The notes: a model not told the origin generated them from the letters alone. A stretch of DNA of 64,000 nucleotides from Sphingobium indicum B90A (GCF_000264945.2 NZ_CP013070.1:1426001-1490000), one strand, 5' to 3'; shown: positions 34,714 through 42,958, counted from the first letter of the stretch. Numbers and translations: made by a program.

Positions 34714-36035
34714 GCGAACTCGGTCGCCTCGAACCGCACAGGCTCCCCCACGGCCTGGTTGGCGAGCGCGTCTTCCCACATCACCCGATGGCCGCGGATG
34801 ATGGTGCCGACGGCCTTGCCGGTCAGCTCCATCCCCTCGAACGGGGACCAGTCGCAGCGCGATGCCAGCCAGTCGCGACCGACGGTCCAGCGCTTCTTGA
34901 GGTCGACCACCGTGAAGTCCGCGTCATAGCCGAGCGCGATGCGCCCCTTCCCCACCAGGCCGAAGACGCGCTGCGGCCCCGAAGAGGTCAGTTCGATGAA
35001 CCGGCGCAGCGACAGGCGCCCTTCCGCCACATGGTTGAGCAGCAGCGGCACCAGCGTCTGGACGCCCGGCATGCCGCTGGGCGATGCGGGATAGGGCTTC
35101 GCCTTCTCCTCCATCGTATGCGGCGCATGGTCGCTGCCCAGAACGTCCGGCACCCCCTGGTTCAGCCAATGCCACAGGCCGTCGCGATGCGCGCCCGACC
35201 GGATCGGCGGGTTCATCTGCGCATAGGTGCCCAGGCGCGGATAGGCGTCCTCCGCCGCCAGGGTCAGATGCTGGGGCGTGACCTCGCAGGTCGCGATGTC
35301 CTTGTTCCGGGCGATATATTCCAGTTCGGCGGGCGTCGTCACATGCAATATGTGGATGCGGCGGCGCGCCTTGCGGGCCAGGTCGATGATGCGCCTGGTC
35401 GCGATCATCGCGCTTTCATCGTCGCGCCAGACCGGGTGGGACGACGGGTCGCCCTCCACCCGATAATCCTTGCGGGCGTTCATCCGCGCCTCGTCCTCGG
35501 CATGGATGGCGACGCGGCGGGTGCCGCTGGCCAGGACTCGCGACAGGGCGTCGTCATCGTCGACCAGCAGGCTGCCGGTCGACGCGCCCATGAAGATCTT
35601 GACGCCCGACGTGCCGGGGATGCGTTCCAGTTCCCTCAACTGTTCGGCATTGTCGGCGGTGGCGCCGACATAGAAGGCATGGTCGCACCACATGCGATGA
35701 CGGGCGCGCTTCAGCTTGTCGTGCACGCGCTCGGCGGTGTCGGTATTGGGGTTGGTATTCGGCATTTCGAAGACGGCGGTGACGCCCCCCAGCACAGCGG
35801 CGCGGCTGCCCGATTCCAGGTCTTCCTTATGCTCCAGCCCCGGCTCGCGGAAATGGACCTGGCTGTCGATGCAGCCCGGCAGCACGTCCAGGCCGGTGCA
35901 GTCGATCACTTCGCCCGCGCCGCCCAGGGATGTGCCGATGGCGACGATCCTGCCGCCGCTGACGCCCACGTCCACGCTTTCCGCGCCGCCGGGGGTGTGC
36001 ACGGTGCCGTTCTTGAGGAGGAGGTCGAAAGTCAT
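34710..36035 (-). CDS. Dihydroorotase-type cyclic amidohydrolase with altered HxH motif
   Basis: A 441-residue amidohydrolase of the dihydroorotase/allantoinase type, acting in pyrimidine biosynthesis if active. It has most metal ligands: GVKIFMGAST (carboxylated Lys), VAIHAEDE, IHILHVTT and GSDHAPHTMEEK, plus PNTNPNTDT. The first strand reads LPGCIDSQVHFREPG, so the usual HxH metal pair is Gln-x-His. I recall this DSQVHF form from other alphaproteobacterial sequences annotated as dihydroorotase, but cannot confirm activity. It converges with rarD (4-base stop overlap) and is divergent from ygfZ. Confidence 0.82.
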   Translation of the reverse strand: MTFDLLLKNGTVHTPGGAESVDVGVSGGRIVAIGTSLGGAGEVIDCTGLDVLPGCIDSQVHFREPGLEHKEDLESGSRAAVLGGVTAVFEMPNTNPNTDTAERVHDKLKRARHRMWCDHAFYVGATADNAEQLRELERIPGTSGVKIFMGASTGSLLVDDDDALSRVLASGTRRVAIHAEDEARMNARKDYRVEGDPSSHPVWRDDESAMIATRRIIDLARKARRRIHILHVTTPAELEYIARNKDIATCEVTPQHLTLAAEDAYPRLGTYAQMNPPIRSGAHRDGLWHWLNQGVPDVLGSDHAPHTMEEKAKPYPASPSGMPGVQTLVPLLLNHVAEGRLSLRRFIELTSSGPQRVFGLVGKGRIALGYDADFTVVDLKKRWTVGRDWLASRCDWSPFEGMELTGKAVGTIIRGHRVMWEDALANQAVGEPVRFEATEFA

Positions 36036-36098
36036 GTCGGTCTCGCCAGCTTGGGGGGTGGGCTTGGATATGATGGGCGATTGTCCTACCTAAAGCCG

Positions 36099-36836
36099 AT
36101 GACCGGCACCACCCTTACCGACCGCGCGCTCCTCAGAATTTCCGGCGAGGAGGCTAAAATCTTCCTGCAAGGCCTGCTCACCCGCGACGTGCCGGGGTTG
36201 AAGGAGGGCGAACCGCGCTGGACCGCGCTGCTGACGCCGCAGGGCAAGGCGCTGTTCGACTTCATCCTGTGGGCGGACGGCGGGGACGTGCTGATTGATT
36301 GCGAGGCGAGCCAGGCGGACGCGCTGGCCAGGCGGCTGGCGCTCTACCGGCTTCGGCGCAAGGTCGCGATCGCGCGGGAGGATGCCCTGGCGGTGCATTG
36401 GGCGCTGGAGGCGCCCGGCAAGCCGTTCGACCCCCGCCTGCCGCAGCTTGGCCATCGCTGGATCGCGCCAGCGGACGAGGGCGACGCTTCGGCGGCATTC
36501 CGGGCGCACCGGCTGTCGCTCGGCATATTCGAGGGCGTGGGCGAACTGGGCCAGGACCAGATTCTCTGGCTGGAAGCCAATGCCGGCGAACTGGGCGGCG
36601 TCGATTACGACAAGGGCTGCTATGTCGGGCAGGAAAACACCGCCCGCATGCATTATCGCAACAAGGTGAACCGGCGCCTGGTGGCCGTGCCGCTCGCGCG
36701 GGCGGATGAGAAGCGCCAGAAGGCGGCGCTGCCCGACCTTGGCCTTTCCATCGAATTGCGGCGCGTGGAGGATATCGACGCCGCCGACCTGCCCGGCTGG
36801 CTTGCCGGAGCGATGATGGATCAGGCCGCCGAATGA
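36099..36836 (+). CDS. ygfZ: YgfZ/CAF17-family folate-binding protein
   Basis: Tetrahydrofolate-dependent accessory protein for Fe-S enzyme maturation or repair (for example MiaB). The 245-residue protein has the GcvT-like fold with LLRISGEEAKIFLQGLLTRDV at the N-terminus. The invariant signature KGCYVGQENTARMHYRNKVNRRL has the redox-active Cys. It is divergent from the amidohydrolase gene and overlaps the glutaminyl cyclase gene by ATGA. Confidence 0.92.
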   Translation: MTGTTLTDRALLRISGEEAKIFLQGLLTRDVPGLKEGEPRWTALLTPQGKALFDFILWADGGDVLIDCEASQADALARRLALYRLRRKVAIAREDALAVHWALEAPGKPFDPRLPQLGHRWIAPADEGDASAAFRAHRLSLGIFEGVGELGQDQILWLEANAGELGGVDYDKGCYVGQENTARMHYRNKVNRRLVAVPLARADEKRQKAALPDLGLSIELRRVEDIDAADLPGWLAGAMMDQAAE

Positions 36837-37579
36837 GGCGCGCTCTTTTCGCGCTGCTGGGCGCATGGCTGCTGATCGTCCCGGCTCAGGCGGAGACGCG
36901 ATGGAAGCTGGTGCGAAGCTATCCGCACGATCCCGGCGCCTTTACGGAGGGACTCTTCTACCACGACGGCGCCCTGTACGAGAGCACGGGGCTGGAGGGC
37001 GAGTCGGAAATCCGGAAGGTCGACCCCAAAAGCGGCAAGGTGCTGGCCCGCCGCATCGTTCCCCGCCCCTATTTCGGCGAGGGCATCGTCAACTGGAAGG
37101 ACCGGCTGATCAGCCTGACCTGGCGGCATCGGCAGGGCTTCGTCTGGAAGCTGGACGACTTCTCGCCGGTTTCCCAGTTCCGCTACGAAGGCGAAGGCTG
37201 GGGCCTGACGCAGGACGGGCGCAGCCTCATCATGAGCGACGGCACCGCGCAACTGCGGTTCCTGGACCCCGAAGGACTGACCGAGGAGCGCCGGATCACG
37301 GTGACATGGAACGGCCGTCCGGTGGAGCGGCTCAACGAGCTGGAATATGTGAAGGGCGAGATCTGGGCCAATATCTGGTACGACACCCATATCGTCCGGA
37401 TCGACCCGCGCACGGGCGCGGTCATCGACTGGCTCGACATCGCGCCCCTCCTGAAGGCGAGCGGCGCCAGGGACAGCGAGGCCGTGGCGAACGGCATCGC
37501 CTATGACGCAAAGGCCGACCGCCTGTTCGTGACGGGCAAGAACTGGGCCAGGCTGTTCGAGATAAGGGTCGGGAAATGA
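36833..37579 (+). CDS. Glutaminyl-peptide cyclotransferase (plant/bacterial type)
   Basis: Exported beta-propeller enzyme that cyclises N-terminal Gln to pyroglutamate. The 248-residue protein has a signal peptide (MRRALFALLGAWLLIVPAQA). The family motifs are PHDPGAFTEGLFYHDGALYESTGLEGES, GEGWGLTQDGRSLIMSDGTAQLRFLDP, NELEYVKGEIWANIWYDTHIVRIDP and EAVANGIAYDAKADRLFVTGKNW. The length and order match the glutamine cyclotransferase family. It overlaps ygfZ by four bases. Confidence 0.93.
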   Translation: MRRALFALLGAWLLIVPAQAETRWKLVRSYPHDPGAFTEGLFYHDGALYESTGLEGESEIRKVDPKSGKVLARRIVPRPYFGEGIVNWKDRLISLTWRHRQGFVWKLDDFSPVSQFRYEGEGWGLTQDGRSLIMSDGTAQLRFLDPEGLTEERRITVTWNGRPVERLNELEYVKGEIWANIWYDTHIVRIDPRTGAVIDWLDIAPLLKASGARDSEAVANGIAYDAKADRLFVTGKNWARLFEIRVGK

Positions 37580-37648
37580 GCTTGGCGGCAGGCGCTCCCG
37601 AAGCGGGACGGCAACGGCGGCTGTTGGCCAATCAGGACATTGCCCCAC

Positions 37649-37740
37649 CGTCACCCCGGACTTGATCCGGGGTCCCGCTTTCTTGTCTGTGCCGCGCCTC
37701 GTCCAAGGCAGCGGGACCCCGGGTCAAGCCCGGGGTGACG
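37649..37740. repeat. Family A palindromic repeat, copy A5 (core with leader)
   Basis: Core CGTCACCCCGGACTTGATCC to CAAGCCCGGGGTGACG, with the leader TTGGCCAATCAGGACATTGC just upstream (37624-37643). The CTAG-ended terminal repeats of A2 and A4 are absent. It lies between the glutaminyl cyclase gene and the ECF41 promoter. Confidence 0.88.
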
Positions 37741-37802
37741 AAAGGAGGGGTGGCGGGAAACCACCCCCACCAATCCCCGCATCGCATTTTTTTCGCAACC
37801 CA

Positions 37803-37829
37803 TGTCACGCCAGCCCATCCTGTCTCGTC
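37803..37829 (+). promoter_or_regulatory. Predicted ECF41 promoter upstream of the CMD-domain gene
   Basis: TGTCACG (37803-37809) and CGTC (37826-37829) are separated by 16 bases, matching the ECF41 consensus TGTCACA-N16-CGTC except for one base. The element lies 34-60 bases upstream of the CMD gene, exactly where the ECF41 sigma factor encoded downstream would act. Confidence 0.8.
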
Positions 37830-37862
37830 ATGTCGGCACAACCCCAGAAGAAAGGTGCTGAC

Positions 37863-38318
37863 ATGACCGCCAAGCTCGATCCCTTCGCCGCCGCGCCCCA
37901 GCTCATGAAGAGTTGGTTCGCCACCTCCACCGCCATCAACGCCAGCCTGGAGCCGAGCCTCATCGAACTGGTCAAGATCCGCGCGTCGCAGATCAACCAG
38001 TGCGCCAACTGCATCAACATGCACACGGCCGAAGCCCGCGCCCAGGGCGAAAGCGAACAGCGCATCTACCTGCTCTCCGCCTGGCGGGAGGCGCCCTGCT
38101 ACACGGCCCGCGAGCGCGCCGCGCTGCAATGGACGGAGGCCTTGACGCGGCTTTCCGAAGGGCACAGCCATGAAGCGGCCCATGAGGCGCTGGCGGCCGA
38201 GTTTTCGGAGGAGGAGCAGGTGAAACTGACCCTGATGATCAACGTCATCAACGGCTGGAACCGCATCGCGGTGGGCTTCGGCCTATGGCACGACACGCCC
38301 GCCAGGGCGGCTGCGTGA
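37863..38318 (+). CDS. Carboxymuconolactone decarboxylase-domain (AhpD-like) protein
   Basis: A 151-residue all-helical CMD/AhpD-fold protein with the peroxidase-type CxxC and distal His in QCANCINMHTAEARAQGES (about residues 54-72). Members reduce hydroperoxides or act on lactones; the substrate here is unknown. AAAGGTG precedes the ATG at 37863. It is the first gene of an ECF41 module, with the sigma gene overlapping by one base. ECF41 sigma factors are known to be linked to one gene for a carboxymuconolactone decarboxylase, oxidoreductase or epimerase (COE), and this gene is that partner. Confidence 0.92.
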   Translation: MTAKLDPFAAAPQLMKSWFATSTAINASLEPSLIELVKIRASQINQCANCINMHTAEARAQGESEQRIYLLSAWREAPCYTARERAALQWTEALTRLSEGHSHEAAHEALAAEFSEEEQVKLTLMINVINGWNRIAVGFGLWHDTPARAAA

Positions 38319-39178
38319 TGGCGCAGGGGACGCATGGGGACGCAGCGGAGAGCTTCGATCCGCTGCGTCCCCGCCTCATCCGCGTCGCCTATCGCATGCT
38401 GGGTTCGGTCGCGGATGCCGAGGATGTGGTGCAGGAAGCCTTCATCCGCTGGATGGGCGCCGACCGGGAAGCGGTGCGCGAGCCGGAGGCGTTCCTGCGC
38501 CGCGCGGTGACGCGGCTGTGCCTGGACCAGCTCAAGTCGGCGCGGCGCAACCGCGAAACCTATATCGGCCCCTGGCTGCCCGATCCGGTGGTGGATGAGG
38601 ACGAGGAAGAGGAGGACGTCACCCTGCCGCTGATGCTCGCGCTGGAGCGGTTGTCGCCGCTGGAGCGGGCGGCTTTCCTGCTGCATGACGTCTTCGGCGT
38701 CGGATTCGAGGAAATCGCCGCCACGGTCGAGCGCGATCCGGCGGCCTGCCGCCAACTGGCGGCGCGGGCGCGGGCCCATGTGCGGGAAGCCCGGCCCCGA
38801 TACCGGGTGGAAAGGCAGCGCGGGCTGGAGATCGCCGGCGCCTTCTTCGCCGCCTCGCGCAGCGGGGACATGACGGCGCTGGGCGCGATGCTGGCCCAGG
38901 ATGTCAGCCTGCACAGCGACGGCGGCGGCAAGCGCCCCGCCGCGATCGTCCCCGTGCTGGGCTTCGGCCAGGTGATGCAGGTCCACAAGGCGCTGGCCGT
39001 GCTGTTCGGCAAATATGGCTCGACGCTGGTGCGCGTGGGGCTGATCAACGGCCTCCCCGGCTTCGTCACCCGCGAGGCGGACGGCGAACTCCAGACCACG
39101 GCGCTCGACATAGAGGATGGACGCGTCACCGGCATCTATGTGATGCGCAATCCCGACAAGCTGCGGCACCTGCATTGA
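38318..39178 (+). CDS. ECF41-family sigma factor with SnoaL-like C-terminal extension
   Basis: A 286-residue extracytoplasmic-function sigma factor lacking an anti-sigma partner. Regions 2 and 4 are clear (RVAYRMLGSVADAEDVVQEAFIRW and LSPLERAAFLLHDVFGVGFEEIAATV). The inter-region linker carries WLPDP (WLPEP in the consensus). The C-terminal SnoaL-like domain (about residues 170-286) has DGGGK and the terminal NPDKLRHLH. These three motifs define ECF41, in which the extension modulates activity in cis. The start overlaps the CMD gene stop (TGATG). Confidence 0.94.
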   Translation: MAQGTHGDAAESFDPLRPRLIRVAYRMLGSVADAEDVVQEAFIRWMGADREAVREPEAFLRRAVTRLCLDQLKSARRNRETYIGPWLPDPVVDEDEEEEDVTLPLMLALERLSPLERAAFLLHDVFGVGFEEIAATVERDPAACRQLAARARAHVREARPRYRVERQRGLEIAGAFFAASRSGDMTALGAMLAQDVSLHSDGGGKRPAAIVPVLGFGQVMQVHKALAVLFGKYGSTLVRVGLINGLPGFVTREADGELQTTALDIEDGRVTGIYVMRNPDKLRHLH

Positions 39179-39190
39179 CGAAGCGGTCCC

Positions 39191-39342
39191 AGGCAGCGTG
39201 GACAAATTCGAAAATGTCGGGAAATGGCCAATTTCGCTCATTGCCCCACCGTCACCCCGGACTTGCTCCGGGGTCCCGCTGCCTTGGACGAGGCGGGCAC
39301 TCAGACAAGAAAGCGGGACCCCGGATCAAGTCCGGGGTGACG
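39191..39342. repeat. Family A element, degenerate copy A3 with inverted centre and no right end
   Basis: The left terminal repeat AGGCAGCGTGGACAAATTC (39191-39209) and leader GGGAAATGGCCAATTT are preserved, and the palindromic core runs 39250-39342. The central loop (CTGCCTTGGACGAGGCGGGC) is the reverse complement of that in the other copies. The CTAG of the left end has become CCAG, and no right terminal repeat is found before the acyltransferase gene end. This looks like a decayed insertion. Confidence 0.8.
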
Positions 39343-39367
39343 AATAGAGGGAGCGTCCGCCAGGGCT

Positions 39368-39384
39368 GAATGTCGATACAGCCT
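39368..39384. repeat. 17-base repeat shared with 46179-46195
   Basis: GAATGTCGATACAGCCT occurs here and at 46179-46195. Here it lies in a small GGCTG...CAGCC hairpin overlapping the stop of the acyltransferase gene. The copies may mark the end of a decayed repeat. Confidence 0.55.
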
Positions 39385-40345
39385 AAAGGAAAATCCTTCG
39401 CGCCCCGGGAACGGCCCGGATCAGATAATAGGCGGCGATCGGCATCAGCAGCGCCTGCGCCAGCAGCCACGGCTTGCCCACATAGGGCGAGAGATAGTGG
39501 ATCACCGCCACATGGAGATACATGATCACCAGCGACGCTCGCCCGATGGCGGCGATCCAGCCGCTGAAAGGCGCGATCCGCACCGAAAGGCGGAACAGCA
39601 GCAGGCTGGTCGCCACGGCCGATCCGATGGACAGCAGGGGCCAGCCATAGTCGGCCGCCTTCATGTTGAGCGTCGGCAGCAGCGCCGTCAGCCCGGCCAG
39701 CGACAGCGGGACCAGCGGCGCCAGCATCCAGCCTCGCCAGTTCACGCGCTGCCAGGCCGCCCCCACCCAGAGCAGGACCAGCGCCATGGGCACGGTCAGC
39801 AGCCCCAGCGGCGACAGGCCGGCGAACCAGCCCACGCCATAGGCGATCGGCAGGGCAGGCAGCATCAGCAGCGCCCAGCGCCGGTCGAGCGGGTCTGGCC
39901 AGCGGGCCAGCGCCATGTTGAACAGGATGCGCGCCATCATCAGGCAGGGCACGAACCAGAAGATGGTGAACGGTCCCCGCAGCCAGGAGCCGCCGAGCAT
40001 TATCGGCGCCAGATCCCCCGGCCAGTCATGGAAGATCGGCCTGCCGCCCTTCATCGTCTCTATGATCTGGTCCGCCAGGATCAGCAGGATCAGGAAAGCC
40101 GCATAGGGCCGCATCTGCGACGCAAGCTGGCGGCGGGCGAAGCGTCCCACCGGCTGCGGGCGGGACAGCAGGCCCGACAGCAGGAAGAACAGCGGCATGT
40201 GGAAACTGTACATCGCATCGCGCAGCCCGCCGCGCGTCCACACATGGCCGACGACCACGGCGACGATCCCGATGCCGCGCGCGACATCGATCCATTCCAG
40301 CCGCCCTCCGCCCGGCGGATGCGCCTCATGCCCCCTGTTCTCCAT
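39383..40345 (-). CDS. Acyltransferase family 3 membrane protein
   Basis: A 320-residue integral membrane protein of the acyltransferase 3 family, which O-acylates surface glycans and other cell-surface molecules. The N-terminal signature RLEWIDVARGIGIVAVVVGHVW (His in the catalytic motif) and SFHMPLFFLLSGLL (second catalytic region) are present, followed by eight to nine further membrane segments. The ATG at 40345 is chosen; a GTG at 40354 would add three residues. The substrate is unknown; modification of exopolysaccharide is possible given the locus at 51-64 kb. Confidence 0.88.
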   Translation of the reverse strand: MENRGHEAHPPGGGRLEWIDVARGIGIVAVVVGHVWTRGGLRDAMYSFHMPLFFLLSGLLSRPQPVGRFARRQLASQMRPYAAFLILLILADQIIETMKGGRPIFHDWPGDLAPIMLGGSWLRGPFTIFWFVPCLMMARILFNMALARWPDPLDRRWALLMLPALPIAYGVGWFAGLSPLGLLTVPMALVLLWVGAAWQRVNWRGWMLAPLVPLSLAGLTALLPTLNMKAADYGWPLLSIGSAVATSLLLFRLSVRIAPFSGWIAAIGRASLVIMYLHVAVIHYLSPYVGKPWLLAQALLMPIAAYYLIRAVPGARRIFL

Positions 40346-40413
40346 GCCCTCCACGCCCTATAGGAAGCCGCACGCGCGTCAATCGCTGCCCTGCATTTAC
40401 GGAAAAACGCCCC

Positions 40414-41091
40414 TTGTCCCTGCTTCATGACCGAGTTCTGTTCATCGATGGCGAGGCCATCATCCTCGACAAGCCGGCGGGCCTGCCCGTCGACGCGCCG
40501 CGTGACGGGTCGCTTTCGCTGGAAAACCACCTGTCCTCGCTGACCTTCGGCTTCCAGCGCTGGCCGCTGCCGGTTCACCGGCTGGACCGCGACACCAGCG
40601 GCTGCCTGCTGCTCGCCCGCAATCCCAAGGCGCACAAGCGCTTCGCCGCCGCCTTCGAGGCTGGGACAGTCGCGAAGCGCTATGTCGCGGTGGTGGACGG
40701 CGTCCCGGCGGAGGACAGCGGCGCCATCGACCTGTCGCTCAAGAAGGTCAGCACGCCTGCCCAGGGCTGGCGGATGATCCCGGCGAAGGCGGGCAAGGCC
40801 GCGTTCACCGAATGGCGCAAGATCGTGGAAAAGGACGGACGGGCGCTGATCGTCTTCACCCCTCGCACCGGACGCACCCACCAGATCCGGACCCATGCGC
40901 TGCATGGCCTGGGCTTCGGCATTGCGGGCGATCCGGTCTATGGATCGGGTCAGGGGCCGATGCTGCTGCACAGCCGCTTTCTCAGCATTCCCCGCGGGGA
41001 AAAGCCGCCGGCGGAGGCGACCGCCCCCCTGCCCGCGACCTTTGCGGCGGCGGGCTTCGGGCAGGAACTGCTCGAACAGGCCGGGCTTTAG
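40414..41091 (+). CDS. RluA-type pseudouridine synthase, short form without S4 domain
   Basis: A 225-residue catalytic-domain-only RluA-family enzyme with IILDKPAGLPVDAP, the active-site HRLDRDTSGCLLLAR and RTGRTHQIRTHALHGLGFGIAGDPVYG. The lack of an S4 domain resembles RluA or TruC-like enzymes that modify rRNA or tRNA; the substrate is not decided. The start is a TTG at 40414 (SLLHDRVLFIDGE). The arfB start lies six bases after its stop. Confidence 0.9.
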   Translation: MSLLHDRVLFIDGEAIILDKPAGLPVDAPRDGSLSLENHLSSLTFGFQRWPLPVHRLDRDTSGCLLLARNPKAHKRFAAAFEAGTVAKRYVAVVDGVPAEDSGAIDLSLKKVSTPAQGWRMIPAKAGKAAFTEWRKIVEKDGRALIVFTPRTGRTHQIRTHALHGLGFGIAGDPVYGSGQGPMLLHSRFLSIPRGEKPPAEATAPLPATFAAAGFGQELLEQAGL

Positions 41092-41096
41092 CGCTC

Positions 41097-41522
41097 TTGC
41101 CCCGCATCCCCGTCACCCGGTCGATCTCCATCGACAGCGACGAACTGACGGAAAGTTTCGTCCGCTCGACGGGGGCCGGCGGCCAGCATGTGAACACCAC
41201 CGACAGCGCGGTGCAACTGCGCTTCGACGTGGCGAACAGCCCGTCGCTGCCGGAGGCGATCAAGCACCGGCTGGCGGTCATCGCCGGGCGGCGAATGACG
41301 GCGGATGGGGTGCTGATCCTCCGCTCCGAAGGATCGCGGTCGCAGCTCCTGAACCGGCAGGAGGCGCTGGACCGGCTGGTGGAACTGATCCGGGAAGCCA
41401 CCATCGTGCCCAAGGCGCGCAAGGCGACCAGGCCGGGCAAGGCCGCCAAGGCGCGGCGCGTCGACGCCAAGAAGGCGCGCAGTTCGGTCAAGGCCGGACG
41501 CGGCAAGGTAAGGCTGGATTAA
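41097..41522 (+). CDS. arfB: Alternative ribosome-rescue factor ArfB (peptidyl-tRNA hydrolase, YaeJ)
   Basis: Rescues stalled ribosomes by hydrolysing peptidyl-tRNA with a release-factor-like GGQ motif. The 141-residue protein has FVRSTGAGGQHVNTTDSAVQLRF. The long basic C-terminal tail (KARKATRPGKAAKARRVDAKK) inserts into the empty mRNA channel in ArfB. The start is assigned to a TTG at 41097 giving (M)PRIPVTRSISID; its ribosome site is weak, so coupling to the upstream gene is likely. Confidence 0.93.
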   Translation: MPRIPVTRSISIDSDELTESFVRSTGAGGQHVNTTDSAVQLRFDVANSPSLPEAIKHRLAVIAGRRMTADGVLILRSEGSRSQLLNRQEALDRLVELIREATIVPKARKATRPGKAAKARRVDAKKARSSVKAGRGKVRLD

Positions 41523-41563
41523 CCGGACTGGCCTGCACCCGCGCCACACCCTATATTCCGGCC

Positions 41564-42049
41564 ATGTTCGATTTTTCTCCCTCGGCCCACGCCGACAAGG
41601 CCGCGCTCCACGAAGACCTGCTCTCCGCCGCCGATGCGCTGACGGCGGGCGAGGCTGACGCCATCGCCAATATGGCCAATGTCTCCGCCCTGATCTGGCA
41701 ATTCCTGCCCGACCTCAATTGGGCGGGCTTTTACCGGATGGTGGACGGCGAACTGGTCCTTGGCCCCTTTCAGGGCAAGGCCGCCTGCATCCGCATCCCG
41801 CTGGGCAAGGGCGTCTGCGGCGCCGCGGCGGCCAGCGGCCAGACGCAACTGGTGGAGGATGTGCACGCCTTTCCCGGCCATATCGCCTGCGACGCCGCCA
41901 GCGCCTCGGAAATCGTCGTGCCGGCGATCGTCGAAGGCCGGGTCGTCGCCGTGCTGGACCTGGATAGCCCGATCCCGGCGCGCTTCGACAGTGCGGACAG
42001 AAGGGGGCTGGAGGCGCTGGTCGGGCGGATCGCGCCGCGTCTGGTTTAG
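41564..42049 (+). CDS. msrC: Free methionine-(R)-sulfoxide reductase (GAF domain)
   Basis: Thioredoxin-dependent enzyme that reduces free Met-R-sulfoxide. The 161-residue GAF-fold protein has NVSALIWQFLPDLNWAGFYRM, LGPFQGKAACIRIPLGKGVCGAAAASG and HIACDAASASEIVVPAI, with the three Cys positions used in catalysis in fRMsr. The VLDLDSPIPARF run is also characteristic. It follows arfB by 41 bases. Confidence 0.93.
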   Translation: MFDFSPSAHADKAALHEDLLSAADALTAGEADAIANMANVSALIWQFLPDLNWAGFYRMVDGELVLGPFQGKAACIRIPLGKGVCGAAAASGQTQLVEDVHAFPGHIACDAASASEIVVPAIVEGRVVAVLDLDSPIPARFDSADRRGLEALVGRIAPRLV

Positions 42050-42157
42050 GGGCCTGCCCCTTTTCGGGACAGGCCTGAAAATGCCGACGCTTGGATGGCG
42101 GCCGTCCATCATGCTAAACAAGTCGTTAACATATCAGCCGAAAGCAGGGATTCGAGC

Positions 42158-42958
42158 ATGCATATCCGGAGCTTCATCCTGGCCGGCGCCGGCCTGGCGA
42201 TCGGTTTGACGGCGCCGGTTTCCGCGAACGGGCCGGCCAGGGGCGGAGCCATCGCCGCCCGACCGCCAATGCATGCGGGCGCGACGGTTCACCGCTGGGG
42301 CCCGCGCCATCAGGGCCGCTGGCGCGCGGGCTGGTACGCGCCGGGCGGCTGGGCGGCCTATCGCCGGCCGGTGGTGGGCTATGTGCTGCCGCGCTACTGG
42401 ATCAGCCCTGCCTATCATATCCGCGACCATGGCGCCTATGGGCTGCCGGCGCCCGTCAGCGGCCATGGCTGGTCGCGCTATTATGACGATGCGGTGATGA
42501 CCGACCGGGACGGCCGCGTGCGCGATTATCGCAGCGGCGTCGCATGGGAGGAGGCGGGCGACGCGCCGCCGCCTGGCCTGCGCTATGATGACGAAGTCAC
42601 CGCGCGGGATGGCCCGCCTCCGCCGCCGCTCGGCTATGAAGGGCGCTGGAGCGGCACTTGGCGCGACAAGGACGGCAAGACATTCAGCGGCGATTATGAA
42701 GGCCGTTTCGAAGGGCAGGTCCAGGGTGGACCGGGCGTCGATTTCGACCCGCCGCCCTATGCCGCCGGGCCGAACCGGACGGAGCGGCATGGCGGTCCGG
42801 GAGAACCCGTCGTCACGACGACGCAGGCGCCGGGCTTCATATCGGGCGGCTATTATTATCCGGGCGCCACCACCACGACCGTCGTGATCCAGCCCGCCGT
42901 CACCACCACCCGCACCTATGTGACCGAGGTTCCGGTCCGCAGGCGCAGGGGACGGTAG
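42158..42958 (+). CDS. RcnB-family exported protein
   Basis: A 266-residue periplasmic protein. Signal peptide MHIRSFILAGAGLAIGLTAPVSA precedes a His/Trp/Arg-rich region and an RcnB-like domain (YVLPRYWISPAYHIRDHGAYGLPAPVSGHGWSRYYDDAVMTDRDGRV, about residues 87-130). In E. coli RcnB affects nickel/cobalt homeostasis. The rest is low-complexity, with Pro/Gly/Tyr zones and a Thr-rich ATTTTTVVIQPAVTTTRTYV, ending in basic residues. The metal role is unproven here. The ATG at 42158 decides the signal peptide. Confidence 0.8.
   Translation: MHIRSFILAGAGLAIGLTAPVSANGPARGGAIAARPPMHAGATVHRWGPRHQGRWRAGWYAPGGWAAYRRPVVGYVLPRYWISPAYHIRDHGAYGLPAPVSGHGWSRYYDDAVMTDRDGRVRDYRSGVAWEEAGDAPPPGLRYDDEVTARDGPPPPPLGYEGRWSGTWRDKDGKTFSGDYEGRFEGQVQGGPGVDFDPPPYAAGPNRTERHGGPGEPVVTTTQAPGFISGGYYYPGATTTTVVIQPAVTTTRTYVTEVPVRRRRGR

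Noticed and set aside
33756..36098. Very long open frame on the plus strand running antisense to the dihydroorotase-type gene into ygfZ
   Set aside because: It is a by-product of GC-rich third positions; the protein is Arg/Ala/Gly-rich with no domain until the ygfZ start at 36099, and the opposite strand encodes a conserved enzyme.
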